Assembly (NCBI GenBank): GCA_963210315.1
Contig: OY723259.1
Location: 1,922,001 to 1,986,000 of the forward strand
Source: Rhynchopus euleeides
Taxonomy: Eukaryota; Euglenozoa; Diplonemea; Diplonemida; Diplonemidae
DNA length: 64,000 bases
Direction: 5' to 3'
Below, in pieces: positions 34,270 to 45,675 of the stretch. The notes under the pieces are model-generated. The model had not been told where the DNA came from, did no database searches, and worked only from the letters and a program-made list of their open reading frames with translations. Position 1 is the stretch's first letter, and each line of letters begins with the position of its first letter. Made by a program: the position numbers and the translations under genes.

Positions 34270-35039
34270 TGTAGGTTATCCTAGATGTCAGATAAAGGAG
34301 GTGGCACGTCCCCCCTGGGAGGACCGACATTCTCCCATCTGTTCTCGGCGTACGTTCCCCCAGGGGGGAACACGTACACCTCCCCTGTGGGATAGCGACC
34401 ATCTCCCATGTGGGATATCCCACATGGGACATCGCGTCCTGTTCACCGTGTAGCCGTATGTTCTATGAGCCATCGTCACACAGGACCCATAATCAGCGGA
34501 TACAACTGGTGCGGAAGGAGAGCTTTCGGGTTTGCGCAGTTCTGGGCTCCTGTTCTGAATCTGAGGGGATGAATGCCATAGGTCTGAGCTGACTCAGTGT
34601 AGACTGGCGTACCGCCCCAAGAGGGGGTGTGACAAAAAATATATTTTTTTCCCTTTGTGTTTTCTAGGTCCGCAAGGTCCCAAAAATCACTTTTTGGGCA
34701 CATTTTTCAGAGGTCGCCAGAGGTCGCCACCCGGGAAATGCCATTTTTGGGGTTAAAAAACGGTTTTTCACCTTGCCCTCGTGAACTAGGTGGGGAAGGC
34801 GACGGTCAGACGCAAAATAAATGGAGGACCCCAAAGGAGGGTCCGCATCAGGCGGAAATCAGCAGAACCTCGCTCCAGACCACATTGTGGGCCAGGACAG
34901 GGTCGGGAAGAGCATAAAACACCAGAAAACCGGTCCAGGAGGTCTCTCTGGGGCTCAAATCCCCTGAAAAGGGGTCTGAACAGGTGGCGACCGAAGGGCG
35001 ACCAATGGTGCCCACGGAGTTCCTCATCCCAAACTTGGG

Positions 35040-37241
35040 ACCCACCGAAAAATGGACCAGATGGTGGTCCCAAATTAGGGACCGACCAACAAAGCGACCA
35101 GATGGTGGTCCCAATTTTGGGACCGACCCATAAAGCGACCAGATGGCGGTCCCAAATTTGGGACCGACCAATAAAGCGACCAGATGGTGGTCCCAAATTT
35201 GGGACCGACCAACAAAGCGACCAGATAGCGGTCCCAAATTTGGGACCGACCGAGAAATTGGCCAGATGGCGGTCCCAAATTTGGGACCGACCCGTAAAGC
35301 GACCAGATGGTGGTCCCAATTTTGGGACCGACCCATAAAGCGACCAGATGGCGGTCCCAAATTTGGGACCGACCAATAAAGCGACCAGATGGTGGTCCCA
35401 AATTTGGGACCGACCAACAAAGCGACCAGATAGCGGTCCCAAATTTGGGACCGACCGAAAAATTGGCCAGATAGCGGTCCCAAATTTGGGACCGACCCGT
35501 AAAGCGACCAGATGGTGGTCCCAATTTTGGGACCGACCCATAAAGCGACCAGATGGCGGTCCCAAATTTGGGACCGACCAATAAAGCGACCAGATGGTGG
35601 TCCCAAATTTGGGACCGACCAACAAAGCGACCAGATAGCGGTCCCAAATTTGGGACCGACCGAGAAAGCGACCAGATGGTGGTCCCAAATTTGGGACCGA
35701 CCGAAAAATTGGCCAGATGGCGGTCCCAAGTTTGGGACCGACCCGTAAAGCGACCAGATGGTGGTCCCAATTTTGGGACCGACCCATAAAGCGACCAGAT
35801 GGCGGTCCCAAATTTGGGACCGACCAACAAAGCGACCAGATGGCGGTCCCAAATTTGGGACCGACCGAGAAAGCGACCAGATGGTGGTCCCAAATTTGGG
35901 ACCGACCGAGAAAGCGACCAGATGGCGGTCCCAAATTTGGGACCGACCCGTAAAGCGACCAGATGGTGGTCCCAATTTTGGGACCGACCCATAAAGCGAC
36001 CAGATGGTGGTCCCAAATTTGGGACCGACCGAAAAATTGACCAGATGGCGGTCCCAAATTTGGGACCGACCGAAAAATTGGCCAGATGGCGGTCCCAAAT
36101 TTGGGACCGACCAACAAAGCGACCAGATGGCGGTCCCAAATTTGGGACCGACCGAGAAAGCGACCAGATGGTGGTCCCAAATTTGGGACCGACCGAAAAA
36201 TTGGCCAGATGGCGGTCCCAAATTTGGGACCGACCCGTAAAGCGACCAGATGGTGGTCCCAATTTTGGGACCGACCCATAAAGCGACCAGATGGTGGTCC
36301 CAAATTTGGGACCGACCGAAAAATTGACCAGATGGCGGTCCCAAATTTGGGACCGACCGAGAAAGCGACCAGATGGTGGTCCCAAATTTGGGACCGCCAT
36401 CTGGTCGCTTTCTCGGTCGGTCCCAAATTTGGGACCGCCATCTGGTCGCTTTTTTGGTCGGTCCCAATTGTGGGACCACCATCTGGTCGCTTTATGGGTC
36501 GGTCCCAAATTCGGGACCACCATCTGGTCGCTTTATTGGTCGGTCCCAAATTTGGGACCGCCATCTGGTCAATTTTTCGGTCGGTCCCAAATTTGGGACC
36601 ACCATCTGGTCGCTTTCTCGGTCGGTCCCAAGTTTGGGACCGCCATCTGGCCAATTTTTCGGTCGGTCCCAAATTTGGGACCGCCATCTGGTCAATTTTT
36701 CGGCCGGTCCCAAATTTGGGACCACCATCTGGTCGCTTTCTCGGTCGGTCCCAATTTTGGGACCGCCATCTGGTCGCTTTTTTGGTCGGTCCCAATTGTG
36801 GGACCACCATCTGGTCGCTTTCTCGGTCGGTCCCAAATTTGGGACCGCCATCTGGTCAATTTTTCGGTCGGTCCCAAATTTGGGACCACCATCTGGTCGC
36901 TTTCTCGGTCGGTCCCAATTGTGGGACCACCATCTGGTCGCTTTCTTGGTCGGTCCCAAATTTGGGACCGCCATCTGGTCGCTTTATGGGTCGGTCCCAA
37001 ATTTGGGACCGCCATCTGGTCGCTTTGTTGGTCGGTCCCAAATTTGGGACCACCATCTGGTCGCTTTCTCGGTCGGTCCCAAATTTGGGACCGCCATCTG
37101 GTCGCTTTATGGGTCGGTCCCAAATTTGGGACCGCCCTCTGGTCAATTTTTCGGTCGGTCCCAAATTTGGGACCACCATCTGGTCGCTTTATCGGTCGGT
37201 CCCAAATTTGAGACCACCATCTGGTCGCTTTATTGGTCGGT
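35040..37241. repeat. 41-bp satellite, inverted at 36386
   Basis: About 33 units in one orientation (35040-36386) and about 20 in the other (36387-37241), so the array folds on itself around a centre in AAATTT at 36386/36387. Each 41-bp unit contains the perfect 18-bp palindrome GGTCCCAAATTTGGGACC plus GACCAGATGG and a variable AAAGC/AAATTG segment. Since 41 is not a multiple of 3 and stops are rare in the unit, long frames run through it in several phases; none is a gene. Confidence 0.9.
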
Positions 37242-37526
37242 GAACATCCTTCAGGATTTTGAAGGCACGTCTCACGCCGGTTGGTGCTGTGTCGCATTCC
37301 AGGGGATAGTCCTTCACTTGGGTACGATTCGGCGCGACTGAGTCATCAAGCTTCATCCACCTGCCTCTCATGGTGGCGTTGGGTTTTCGCACGCTGCGCC
37401 GCATTTTCACCCGGCCGAACTCAAAAACCCAAAGTCTACTGAAGATAGTCTGGCCTCTCCACAACATGTGATGGGAAAATGTTGAGGTCGGGCCATGCCA
37501 GCCCTGGCACGAGATCACTGCTCGTA

Positions 37527-37821
37527 CCTGGGACCACCCGTGTAAAAGTCCCCCCAGGGGGGACTTAAGCACAGGTGGACCTAAACACGGGAGTGGGCTG
37601 GTCTGGAGGGTCATCAGGTGGCCGCTAGGCCACCTGGTGCCCTCCAGGTGCTGTCAGAGTCGAAAAGTGGGGTGCCAAAAGTCCATCCGGACCGGAATCA
37701 CCCCCATACGACGGAAGCGGAAGAGGTCTTCTTGGTCTCCACCGTGCCACCCCCGTGTTTAAGCCCCCCCCTGGCCGAAAGTCGCTTCCAGGGGGGGGAC
37801 TTAAACACGGGGGGTCCCAGG
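37527..37821 (-). mobile_element. MITE, family CCTGGGACC, copy 2
   Basis: A 295-bp inverted copy of the element at 5071-5434, flanked by TA (37525-37526 and 37822-37823). The core block (CTCCAGGTGCTGTCAGAGTC and following) is well conserved. Confidence 0.75.
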
Positions 37822-38436
37822 TACCCCCGAAAATTCACATTGTGTCTACAGTGTGGGGCCCGAAAATCGAGTTTTCGGTGTTGCTTTTCCACATTTGGGG
37901 TTCCCAACTTCAGGACTGTCGCGCAATTACCTCAAAAGTGGCCGAGAAACCCAGGAATTTCTTTTTTTGAAGCCAATATTTTTTGTCACAGTAGCTTAGC
38001 TGAAAAGTTGGGCGAGTCGTCCACCCTAACTCAGTGCGAAGCTCGGATGAAGCTTCGGCCCAGTGAGCCCCAAGGACCAATCACCCAAGGACCTCGTCTG
38101 GATGGTTTTCCGCCCATTTTTGCCGAAAAACACCTGTTCAGGGGTGTCTGAAAGAAGGTGTTGGATACCTGAAGATCAGGTCCGCCCAAACACCCGCTTC
38201 CAGCACCCCCTCACCAGCGGAAGTCCACTATGTACACATAGGATCACCAGTATGTCACGGGTATGCATCTGGTATACCGGGTAGTATACCAGTAATACCG
38301 GGTATACCGGGTCGATACCCGGTACATACCGGGGATAACGATTTTTTTTTCGGTATACCCGGTATCTACCGGGTATACCCAAAATACCGAAAATACCGAA
38401 AATACCCGGTACATACCGGGTATACCGCCGAATGTA

Positions 38437-39086
38437 CAGTGCCACAGAAAAGTTTCGAACACGATAAATTTTAAGATAATTTTAAGTTTTAAGACGAAAA
38501 TCGCGGTTCTCGAAAAATTTTAAAACATTCTTTTGTTCAATACTTTGTTTCAAAGTCAAGGATCTTTCTCCGAAGTGTTTTCGGACAAAGATTTCTTGAC
38601 AAGAGAGATACTAAAAATACTTCTTGACAGGACTGGACAGGTCGAGGTCATTCTATTTGCGATGTCAGCATCCAGTGGACTCGAAAAGGCCCCCATGTCG
38701 AGTGGTTTGGAGGGATGGACCGCTCGGTTGCGGAAACCACTCGACTGGGATAACGACCCTGTTGAGGTTGGACATTCCTCTTCTGGCCTCTCTGCCTGCG
38801 ATCCGCAAGCTCATCCGCTTTGGGCAACTCGCAGCAAACCTGGCGATAGGGGACAGATAGGAGTAACCTGAGTGAGGTTGAAGGATGCTGACACCCGCCT
38901 GACCCAAAGACTGCCTGTTCACAGCGCTGGAGTGTTGCACATGTGGCACATCATCCACACACCTCTAGGAAACTCCCATGATGCAGGAAAATAACTTTTA
39001 AAACAAAACAGAAGTTTTGAGACGAAAAAACTTTCGAACGGAGAATTTTAAAACTTTTGTTCGTTCGAAACTTTTCTGCGGCACTG
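38437..39086. mobile_element. Tc1/mariner-like MITE (650 bp)
   Basis: Inverted ends CAGTGCC(A/G)CAGAAAAGTTTC followed by GAAC, flanked by TA (38435-38436 and 39087-39088). Starting with CAGT next to TA is typical of Tc1/mariner termini. Its left TA is also the right TA of the 5.9-kb element. No transposase. Confidence 0.7.
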
Positions 39087-39088
39087 TA

Positions 39089-40047
39089 TGTCCTCTGTTT
39101 TCTTTTGTTACGCATGGCTTTCGCGTGGCAAGCGTCTTATTTTTTCAGTTCTGCCAACCGTGCTCTCCGCACCACCTTCATCAGAGAGGGTTTGTAAGAA
39201 GCACCAACGCAGCAAACGAAGTACAAGTTGTAAGAGGCAGAACTGAAGCGACACTTTCCATTGTGGGCAGACGGCGTCTCGAGAGGTGATGTACACCTAT
39301 ACCCGAGGCACCGCTGCCCACCTGCGAATACTTTCGACTATTCACTCGGTTGGGGGAACGTATCCAAGTTGCGTCTGCCGGGAGCGCGCTGCACGAAACA
39401 AGCGGTTGTAAAGCAAAAAAAAAAGGTTGTGTCAATGTTACGTCGAGTGAAATCTCGTTTTGCCGACACAGATGAAAAGCGTGCAGTGCTCCCCCCTCCC
39501 GGCAGACACACTGGCCCGTGACTGGGGTCTTTCATCCCCCGCCCCCCCCCCCCCTGCCGAAACCGCATCTCTATTTGTTTTCACATTCAGGCCTACCGCT
39601 ATACAGCCGATTAGTCAGTGGCTTCCGCATCCGCCAACCAGCCCCAGCTGGGTATAGTTTCTACGAAATACCCGCCAAAAAAAACGCTGCGCTGGCGAGA
39701 TCCCATGTCAGGTATCAAGTCGACCCTGCGAAACAAAGCAAAAAGTTATTTCGATGGGTTGGTGCCCCTGATTTACCCCTTTTTCACTACGCACAAACTA
39801 CGCAATCTGGGGGGGGGGGTCTCGCTTTTTGGTCCCCCCCCAGTTTTTTTTGGTCCCCCTTTCTGTGTGGCTACTGAGACAGGACTGGAGGCACTGCGCT
39901 GACCGAGCAAAAAATTATTGCCAGAACTCACTATACACCGTACGAAAGAACGCACGACATGTGGGGCGGGACTCCAGAAACACCTGGGCAAGGTTGCCCC
40001 ATGCCCAGAAACACCTGAGAAGGAAGTGAGTTCCAGGAGCCGCGTAG
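39089..40047. other. Spacer with direct and inverted repeats
   Basis: TTTTCACTACGCACAAACTA followed by CGCAAT at 39781-39806 recurs in the same sense at 40716-40741. TTGGTGCCCCTGA at about 39758 recurs inverted near 40751. The pieces bracket the doubtful coding region at 40 kb. Confidence 0.5.
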
Positions 40048-40416
40048 AACACCCTCGAGATTGTGAATGATGATACGATCACAGCCTTCAGGGCGATGCG
40101 AGGTGCCACCCTGAAGGTGGCCCTTGACATCAAGGAGAGCGTCGGCCGAGGGGTCGACGAAAAGCTGAAGAAGGCGCTACTGGCACTGGATCCCGCGGGG
40201 TATACGGAGGTCACCGCCACACAGGCAACCTCCGCTGACAACGTCCAGGAGACGTTATCCGAGGGGATCACAACGGCACTAGACATCTGTGTCACGGGAT
40301 CCAGGCGCCCACTCTCCCTCGACGGTCTGGGGATTGTTGTTGGGTATGGTGTCGTTTCCTGCAGCTGCAAAAAAAGCGTAGCAACTGTGCTTCCTTCTTC
40401 CTTAATGATGCGTTGA
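40048..40416 (+). CDS. Doubtful coding segment (exon-like)
   Basis: An open segment beginning just after a TAG that could be a splice acceptor (CCGCGTAG). It has no in-frame ATG at its start and reads TLEIVNDDTITAFRAMRG, then DIKESVGRGVDEKLKKAL, a plausible soluble helical protein. GTGAGT lies only 22 nt upstream of the acceptor, after a basic frame ending KHLRRK. A 259-codon frame on the opposite strand (39915-40694) is about as open, so the strand is uncertain. No family recognised. Confidence 0.3.
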   Translation, partial: NTLEIVNDDTITAFRAMRGATLKVALDIKESVGRGVDEKLKKALLALDPAGYTEVTATQATSADNVQETLSEGITTALDICVTGSRRPLSLDGLGIVVGYGVVSCSCKKSVATVLPSSLMMR

Positions 40417-40433
40417 CGCTTCCACCCGGAGGA

Positions 40434-40668
40434 GCTGAAGCAGGCACCGCTTAATGATGCGTTGATGCTTCCACCCGACGAGCTGAAGCAGGCACCGCGC
40501 CAAAGGGCACCCCCAAAGAGACCTGCAAAGACTGCGTCGAAACCCGCACCGAAGGCTGCCAGCGCTGCAGCACCTGAAGAACCTGCAGCACCTGCAGCAC
40601 CTGAAGCGCCTGCACCCTCACTGACCCCGGAACAGCAAGAACTCCTTGAGTTTGGGGTCCCGGCATAG
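40434..40668 (+). CDS. Doubtful coding segment with Ala/Pro/Lys tail
   Basis: Reads DELKQAPRQRAPPKRP, then an A/P/E/K-rich stretch and PSLTPEQQELLEFGVPA before a TAG, like the tail of a real protein. A 53-bp stretch (LNDAL.LPP) is tandemly duplicated at about 40402-40500, with 1 nt more in the first copy, so the two copies are in different frames. It may continue the segment ending at 40416. Confidence 0.3.
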
Positions 40669-40741
40669 AGACAGAGAATGGCTGAGTAAATCAAAAAATG
40701 AGACCCCCCCCCCCCTTTTCACTACGCACAAACTACGCAAT

Positions 40742-42579
40742 ATGGGGTCGTCAGGGGCACCAAATGCCAGGATTCGGAGATGCTCAGGCGCCGAGACTGG
40801 GCGTTGACATGCAGAAGCTGATAGGGTAGCCTGAACTGAGAAAATACTTACCGAGTGCGGGACTTCTGATTACTTGGCCAGGTTGCTGTGGGCACTCCGC
40901 AACCTGGCCTCCGTGTAGGCGTACAGCGTCGTGCCTCTCTAGATAAACCTAAGTTGGCATCTGGTGTGGGGGGGACTGGCAGGCCGGGCTGGTTCAGCGA
41001 GTGAGAAATACCGGCACCCCGAAGATCGCTCCCTGGGAATGGTCATGCCAGATATTCGGGAAAAGGCCACGCATGCAGGCTCGCAGACTTATCATGATTT
41101 TCCCCCAGGAGTATCTGATGGACGCATCCTGGGAGCTCGCCACTCTTGACATCGGTCCGGCGGCACACAATCGGTGCAGTCTGATGCACCCTACCCAACT
41201 TGGCATGCCACCTCCACCAACGACTCAGACATGTGAGCCTTCGTCCTGCCCGCTGAAAGCAGGCGGGATTGTCCCAGGGTCCATGTTGCCTTTGGTCCTA
41301 CGTCCCCAGTTTTCTGAACAGCGCAAGCGTTTGCAGGAAAGCGGCACCGCAACCTGCTGGCTCGTCCTGAAGTGAAGTGAACGCCGCACCCCAGCCGTGT
41401 TGTGCGAATCCCGGAGAAATCTTAGCAGAAGCTGCAGGCAAACCCCCGTTTTCCGCCGTGAGATGCGTGAGTCAATTACCCCCTCACCCATCTCTCGAGA
41501 TGTTCGGATTATGAGCACACGGCTGTGTTCGCCAGTCATGACCCCCACACCCATCCAAATGCCAAATACTATCGATTACTGAGGGGTCTTCGCTGCGGTG
41601 CTGAAAAACGGTGCGTTCTGGTGCAGTTCCTACATTATAGGAGAAAATCGCCGGACGTTTTCCCGAAAGATAGCCGATAGTGAAGACCCCGCCCCCCTGA
41701 GTGGCCCAGCTGTATCGCCTTCCCGGAAGATGGATGTACCCCTCTAGCTTCAGCTGGAGGTTCCTCGAGGGAAAGGGGGGTCACTTTTGATTGCGATACG
41801 GTACGTTTTCGTTCTGGATATTGTTGTGCCTCCCAGGTTGTGGAACGGTGGTGTTTGCGCTGTTACTAAACGTTGCTTCATACACCGTGAAACGCCGGGT
41901 TCCGTGTCAACTCTCTTTGTCTCTGTGGTTCCGTGTGAAGAACAGGCTCCCGATTCACAAAAATCCCACAGTGGCTGGCGGGACACATCACAGCATTGTC
42001 CGCCTCACCGCCCTGATGAAGTCCCACTCAGTCAGGCTGGAGGTTGTCAAGGCTAAAAAAACAGCAACAATCCCCCCCCGCCCCCTCCCCCAACCAGAAG
42101 TCAAAAAAATATATTTGAAAGCCAAAAGGAGGAAATAGGGGGTGGGTATTTCTGGCTTGTGTGAACCCCAGGGGCCATCTACCTCCACCACCCCCGCCCC
42201 TCTTCACCACCGCACAAAAAAATTAACCTCTGATTTCTCCAGACACCTTTCTCTCTCGCCTTTCCCCCACCCCTGCCCCAACTCGCCACCACCCCTTCGC
42301 CCTGTCCTGCCTCGTTAGGTTAATCCATCACCCCGCCTTTATTTTTGAAACGATTGGGTTGAATTGAACGTGCGCAAAAAAATATGTTTCACTTCGTAGA
42401 CCCTCCCCTTATTGATTACTGTCCGGAGTAAGAGGGCCTGTCCCTCACCCACCCCCCTCAACAACACTTTCCCCCCCCCCCCCATCTCTTTCTCCCCAGG
42501 ATATCCCACAGCAGAGTTGCTCGGGGGAGCAGGCCAAGCACACCACCCTTTTTATCAGTCCCCGGAGTCGACATTTTTC
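40742..42579. other. Spacer
   Basis: No gene supported apart from scattered short frames. A small MITE lies at 41583-41690. C runs occur near 42070 and 42470-42483. Confidence 0.5.
41583..41690. mobile_element. Small foldback MITE, GGGGTCTTCGCT family, copy 1
   Basis: A 108-bp stretch with inverted ends GGGGTCTTCGCT and AGTGAAGACCCC. A relative of the same size lies at 63849-63957. Confidence 0.5.
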
Positions 42580-43730
42580 TTAAAACCCTGTGCCTGGAAT
42601 TTTGTCCAAAAAATATCACGTTTTCGCACAAGGCATAAAATGGTCAAAAAACCCGAAAATCGGGTTTGTAGGGTATAGGCCCCCTGTCTGAAAATGCAAA
42701 ATATGGCCCCGCAGGTGCCCCCAGAGTGATTTAAAATCGGAAAATCGACATTTTCCACCTACGGGAAATCCCCCAAAATAGGGGGTCCCCAGTCACGAAC
42801 CCCAAAAAAAATGTCCCGCGCGCCTCTAAGGCACTCTGGATTTTTATTATGTCATCCAGATGTCACATCTGGGTCCAGGAACACCGGTTTTTGGCCTCAG
42901 GAAGTCGAAAAATATGTGTGGAAATTTTTATTCCTGACCAGGATCCCCTAAAAGCCCGATTTCCCCTGTTTACACATGGGGGATTTCGTGCAACGCCCGC
43001 TCGTGTGCTGAGTGTGTTATCCGCGACGTGGATGCGGTCGTCCTCTTCCTCCCAGAAGCCACTGATCTTCCTCATCCAACTTCACCTCTGGATGTACGCG
43101 GCACGTGCTTGGGTTGTCCTGTCGCAGTGCAGCACAAGTCCCCTGTGCACTGCTGCCCAAGCCATTTCGGCTGCACGGAATACGCCACGCAGAGTAACGT
43201 GGTATCGCGTGACCAGCTCGTGAGGCTTGTGCCCCGAATCGAATCGATAGGCTGCGAGCTGCATTGCCTCGGCCAGTTGATGTCCTTGTGTGTGCATTTT
43301 TGTGCACAACAGTCCCTTGGGTATCTGCAGCGCAGGTGCCTGCACTGGACCAGAGGACTTCTGATTTGCCTCTGGCGCTTGTGATCGGAACGGATGCGGC
43401 GACATGCCACGGTGCCCATGGATAGCCATGCCGGCACGAAAGTACGTTCACGACGGTTGATTACCATTGCTGCACTCTGTCAGAACCCGAAGGGTCGCAG
43501 CTCACCTGAACGCCCACCAGGCCCCCCAACAGGGGGTGAAACCAAAGGGTCCCTCCCCCCTGGGGTTTTTTAACCCAATATTTTCGAATTCGACATGTCC
43601 CCGGGATTTCCACTATGTCGCAGATTTCGACCATTGGGTCAAGAAAACCTAAAAATCTAGGGGGGAGGTGCTGAAGGATTGCACTGAAAATTTTATCTAA
43701 CTCGGTCAAAATTCCAGGCACAGGGTTTAA
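42580..43730. mobile_element. 1.15-kb TIR element, CCCTGTGCCTGGAATTTTG ends
   Basis: Near-perfect inverted ends (CCCTGTGCCTGGAATTTTG). TTAA lies directly outside on each side, separated from the inverted repeat by one or two extra A's, which hints at a TTAA target (piggyBac or Kolobok style). No transposase; the inside (43020-43470) has open - frames I cannot place. Confidence 0.55.
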
Positions 43731-44486
43731 TTTTGAGTGGAGGGGGGGCGCCGACCTCCCCACTCCCACCACCACCCTCTCTTCTTTTGTTTGTGTTGTG
43801 TTCGGCGTCTTATTTCGAAGAACACCAGCTGGGTCGTTGCTCCCCGTTGCTCCCCCCCATTCCCCTTCTCTCTCATCTCTTCTGATTCACTCCCACCCCC
43901 CCCACCCCCGGTTGCATTAGTCCCCCGCATACCCGCTCCCCCCCCCCCCCCCAATCTTCTCTTTTCTACTAATCTGCATCCCCCCCCCTCTCTCTCTCTC
44001 AGCACACCTTCTTCTCTGAGAAGGGACACGGCGATAATGGTTGAGTTCAGGTTTTGGCCTGAACCCTGCGAGCCATCCGGAAGCTGGTCCTTTCTGGAAC
44101 ACCCTTTGCTTCCAGGGGGGAGGGGGAAAAAAAACACAAAGCGGGAGGGTCTTCGCTCGGAAGTGCAGAGAAGTGAGAAACACACCCTCAAATCAGCTTG
44201 ACGACGCAGAGAAGTGTGAAAAGGTGAGCCCGCCTCACAACACTGGCTGCAAAGTGACACAGTTTGACACACAGTGGCACAGAGCAAAGGCCCCCAGCGT
44301 TTCGTGAAGCGATGGGTATCAAAGCCACTCCGCACACAGTAAACCCCCCCCCCCCCAAGTAATCTTGCTGTTGGTTCCGTGGATAGTTGCACCGAGCGGA
44401 AGCCTATGACGCAATTCTCCGCTTTGTCTGCACACGCACACCACACACACCCGACCCCCACGCCCTCCCCCTCCTCCCCCCCCCCC
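43731..44486. other. C-rich spacer
   Basis: C and CT runs at 43895-44000 and 44345-44357; ends in the C run that received foldback copy D. No gene supported. Confidence 0.5.
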
Positions 44487-44488
44487 TA

Positions 44489-45636
44489 GGGGGGGTCAAA
44501 TGGGGGTGACAAACACGATTTTTCAAAAAACCGGCGCAGAGGCCCCAAAGCCCCCGTAAACCCTCCAAACCCCCCCAGATCGGTCCGGAAACCCATCGAA
44601 CCCCACTTTTCCACCATTCCGGGCACCTCAGGTGCCCGAATTGGGGTACCTAAATTTTGTGCCACCGTTTGGTACCGGACAGTGCCACTGTGTGGGAGGT
44701 TGGAAAAGAAAATGCCCCAACACACCACATCTGAGGGTTGCAATGCATGTTGCTTGCCAACCACGTCATCCGGTGGGTGTCAGGCGCTATGTAGGTGGCA
44801 TGAGCCAGGTCTTCGATGTGTTCTGGCTTGTATATGTACCTCCCTGCCTGCGGCACAGGCACTGCCTTTGTCCCCCACACCAGCCACAGAGAGCGTATTG
44901 TACTCGGTCCACGGTTGCTGATTCATTGTGATGCGTTGTATCCTCGAGTGAACGTCACACACTAGTGGCACCACCACCCGCCATCCGAGAGCTGTATTGA
45001 CTTTGCGCCCTTCCGTTGCATTCACCTCGCCACGCATATTGCACCGTTCAGTACCAGTGCTCTTGGGCCAGGCAAAGTAGACCGCAGCAACTACCAATTC
45101 TGGCACAATGGGTACCACGACAGCGCACTTCGTGTGTTCCCGGAATGTACAGCTCGTGTTGCAACAGTCGTTGTCAACACATCCCGGTTGTGGAGCACTG
45201 CTGCACAGGAATCACACGACCATCTGGACTTGTTCCGTACCTACAGGCAGCCTCCCGGTGCATGGTGGCAGGGAGGTACATATACAAGCCAGAACTCATC
45301 GAAGACCTGGCTAATGCCACCTACATAGCGCCTGACACCCACCGGATGACGTGGTTGGCAAGCAACATGCATTGCAACCCTCAGATGTGGTGTGTTGGGG
45401 CATTTTCTTTTCCAACCTCCCACACAGTGGCACTGTACGGTACCAAACGGTGGCACAAAATTTAGGTACCCCAATTCGGGCACCTGAGGTGCCCGGAATG
45501 GTGGAAAAGTGGGGTTCGATGGGTTTCCGGACCGATCTGGGGGGGTTTGGAGGGTTTACGGGGGCTTTGGGGCCTCTGCGCCGGTTTTTTGAAAAATCGT
45601 GTTTGTCCACGTAAAAGGGTGGCATTTGACCCCCCC
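44489..45636 (-). mobile_element. Foldback element, copy D (1148 bp)
   Basis: Opposite orientation to copy B and of the same subfamily. Flanked by TA (44487-44488 and 45637-45638) in a C run. Confidence 0.85.
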
Positions 45637-45675
45637 TACCCCCCCCCCCCCCCCCCTCATTTTAAGCTGCCAAGC

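Larger units (their letters stand above)
32545..38434. mobile_element. 5.9-kb composite TIR element with TACCCGGTA arms
   Basis: The outer ends are inverted repeats CATTCGGCG(T/G)TATACCC flanked by TA (32543-32544 and 38435-38436). The arms continue as repeated TACCCGGTA/GGGTATACC palindromes (32553-32600 and 38247-38425). The inside carries an 18S rRNA-like scrap, a 40-nt hairpin, a 41-bp satellite inverted on itself and an inserted MITE; these are listed separately. Short protein-like frames exist (33603-33878 +, 37240-37500 -), but I recognise no transposase. Because the two ends are far apart, joint mobility as one unit is inference from the matching arms. Confidence 0.55.

Noticed and set aside
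34786-37341. Very long open frames (up to 674 codons) on both strands through the 35-37 kb array
   Set aside because: The 41-bp unit is nearly stop-free in several frames; the frames are all made of the same repeat in different phases and strands. Not genes.
37240-37500. Protein-like - frame (KMRRSVRKPNATMRGRW) next to the satellite
   Set aside because: Short, no family recognised, inside a composite element; noted but not called as a gene.
39915-40694. 259-codon Ser/Ala-rich frame on -
   Set aside because: The + segments have more protein-like composition and a natural-looking C-terminus; kept only as a caveat in those entries.
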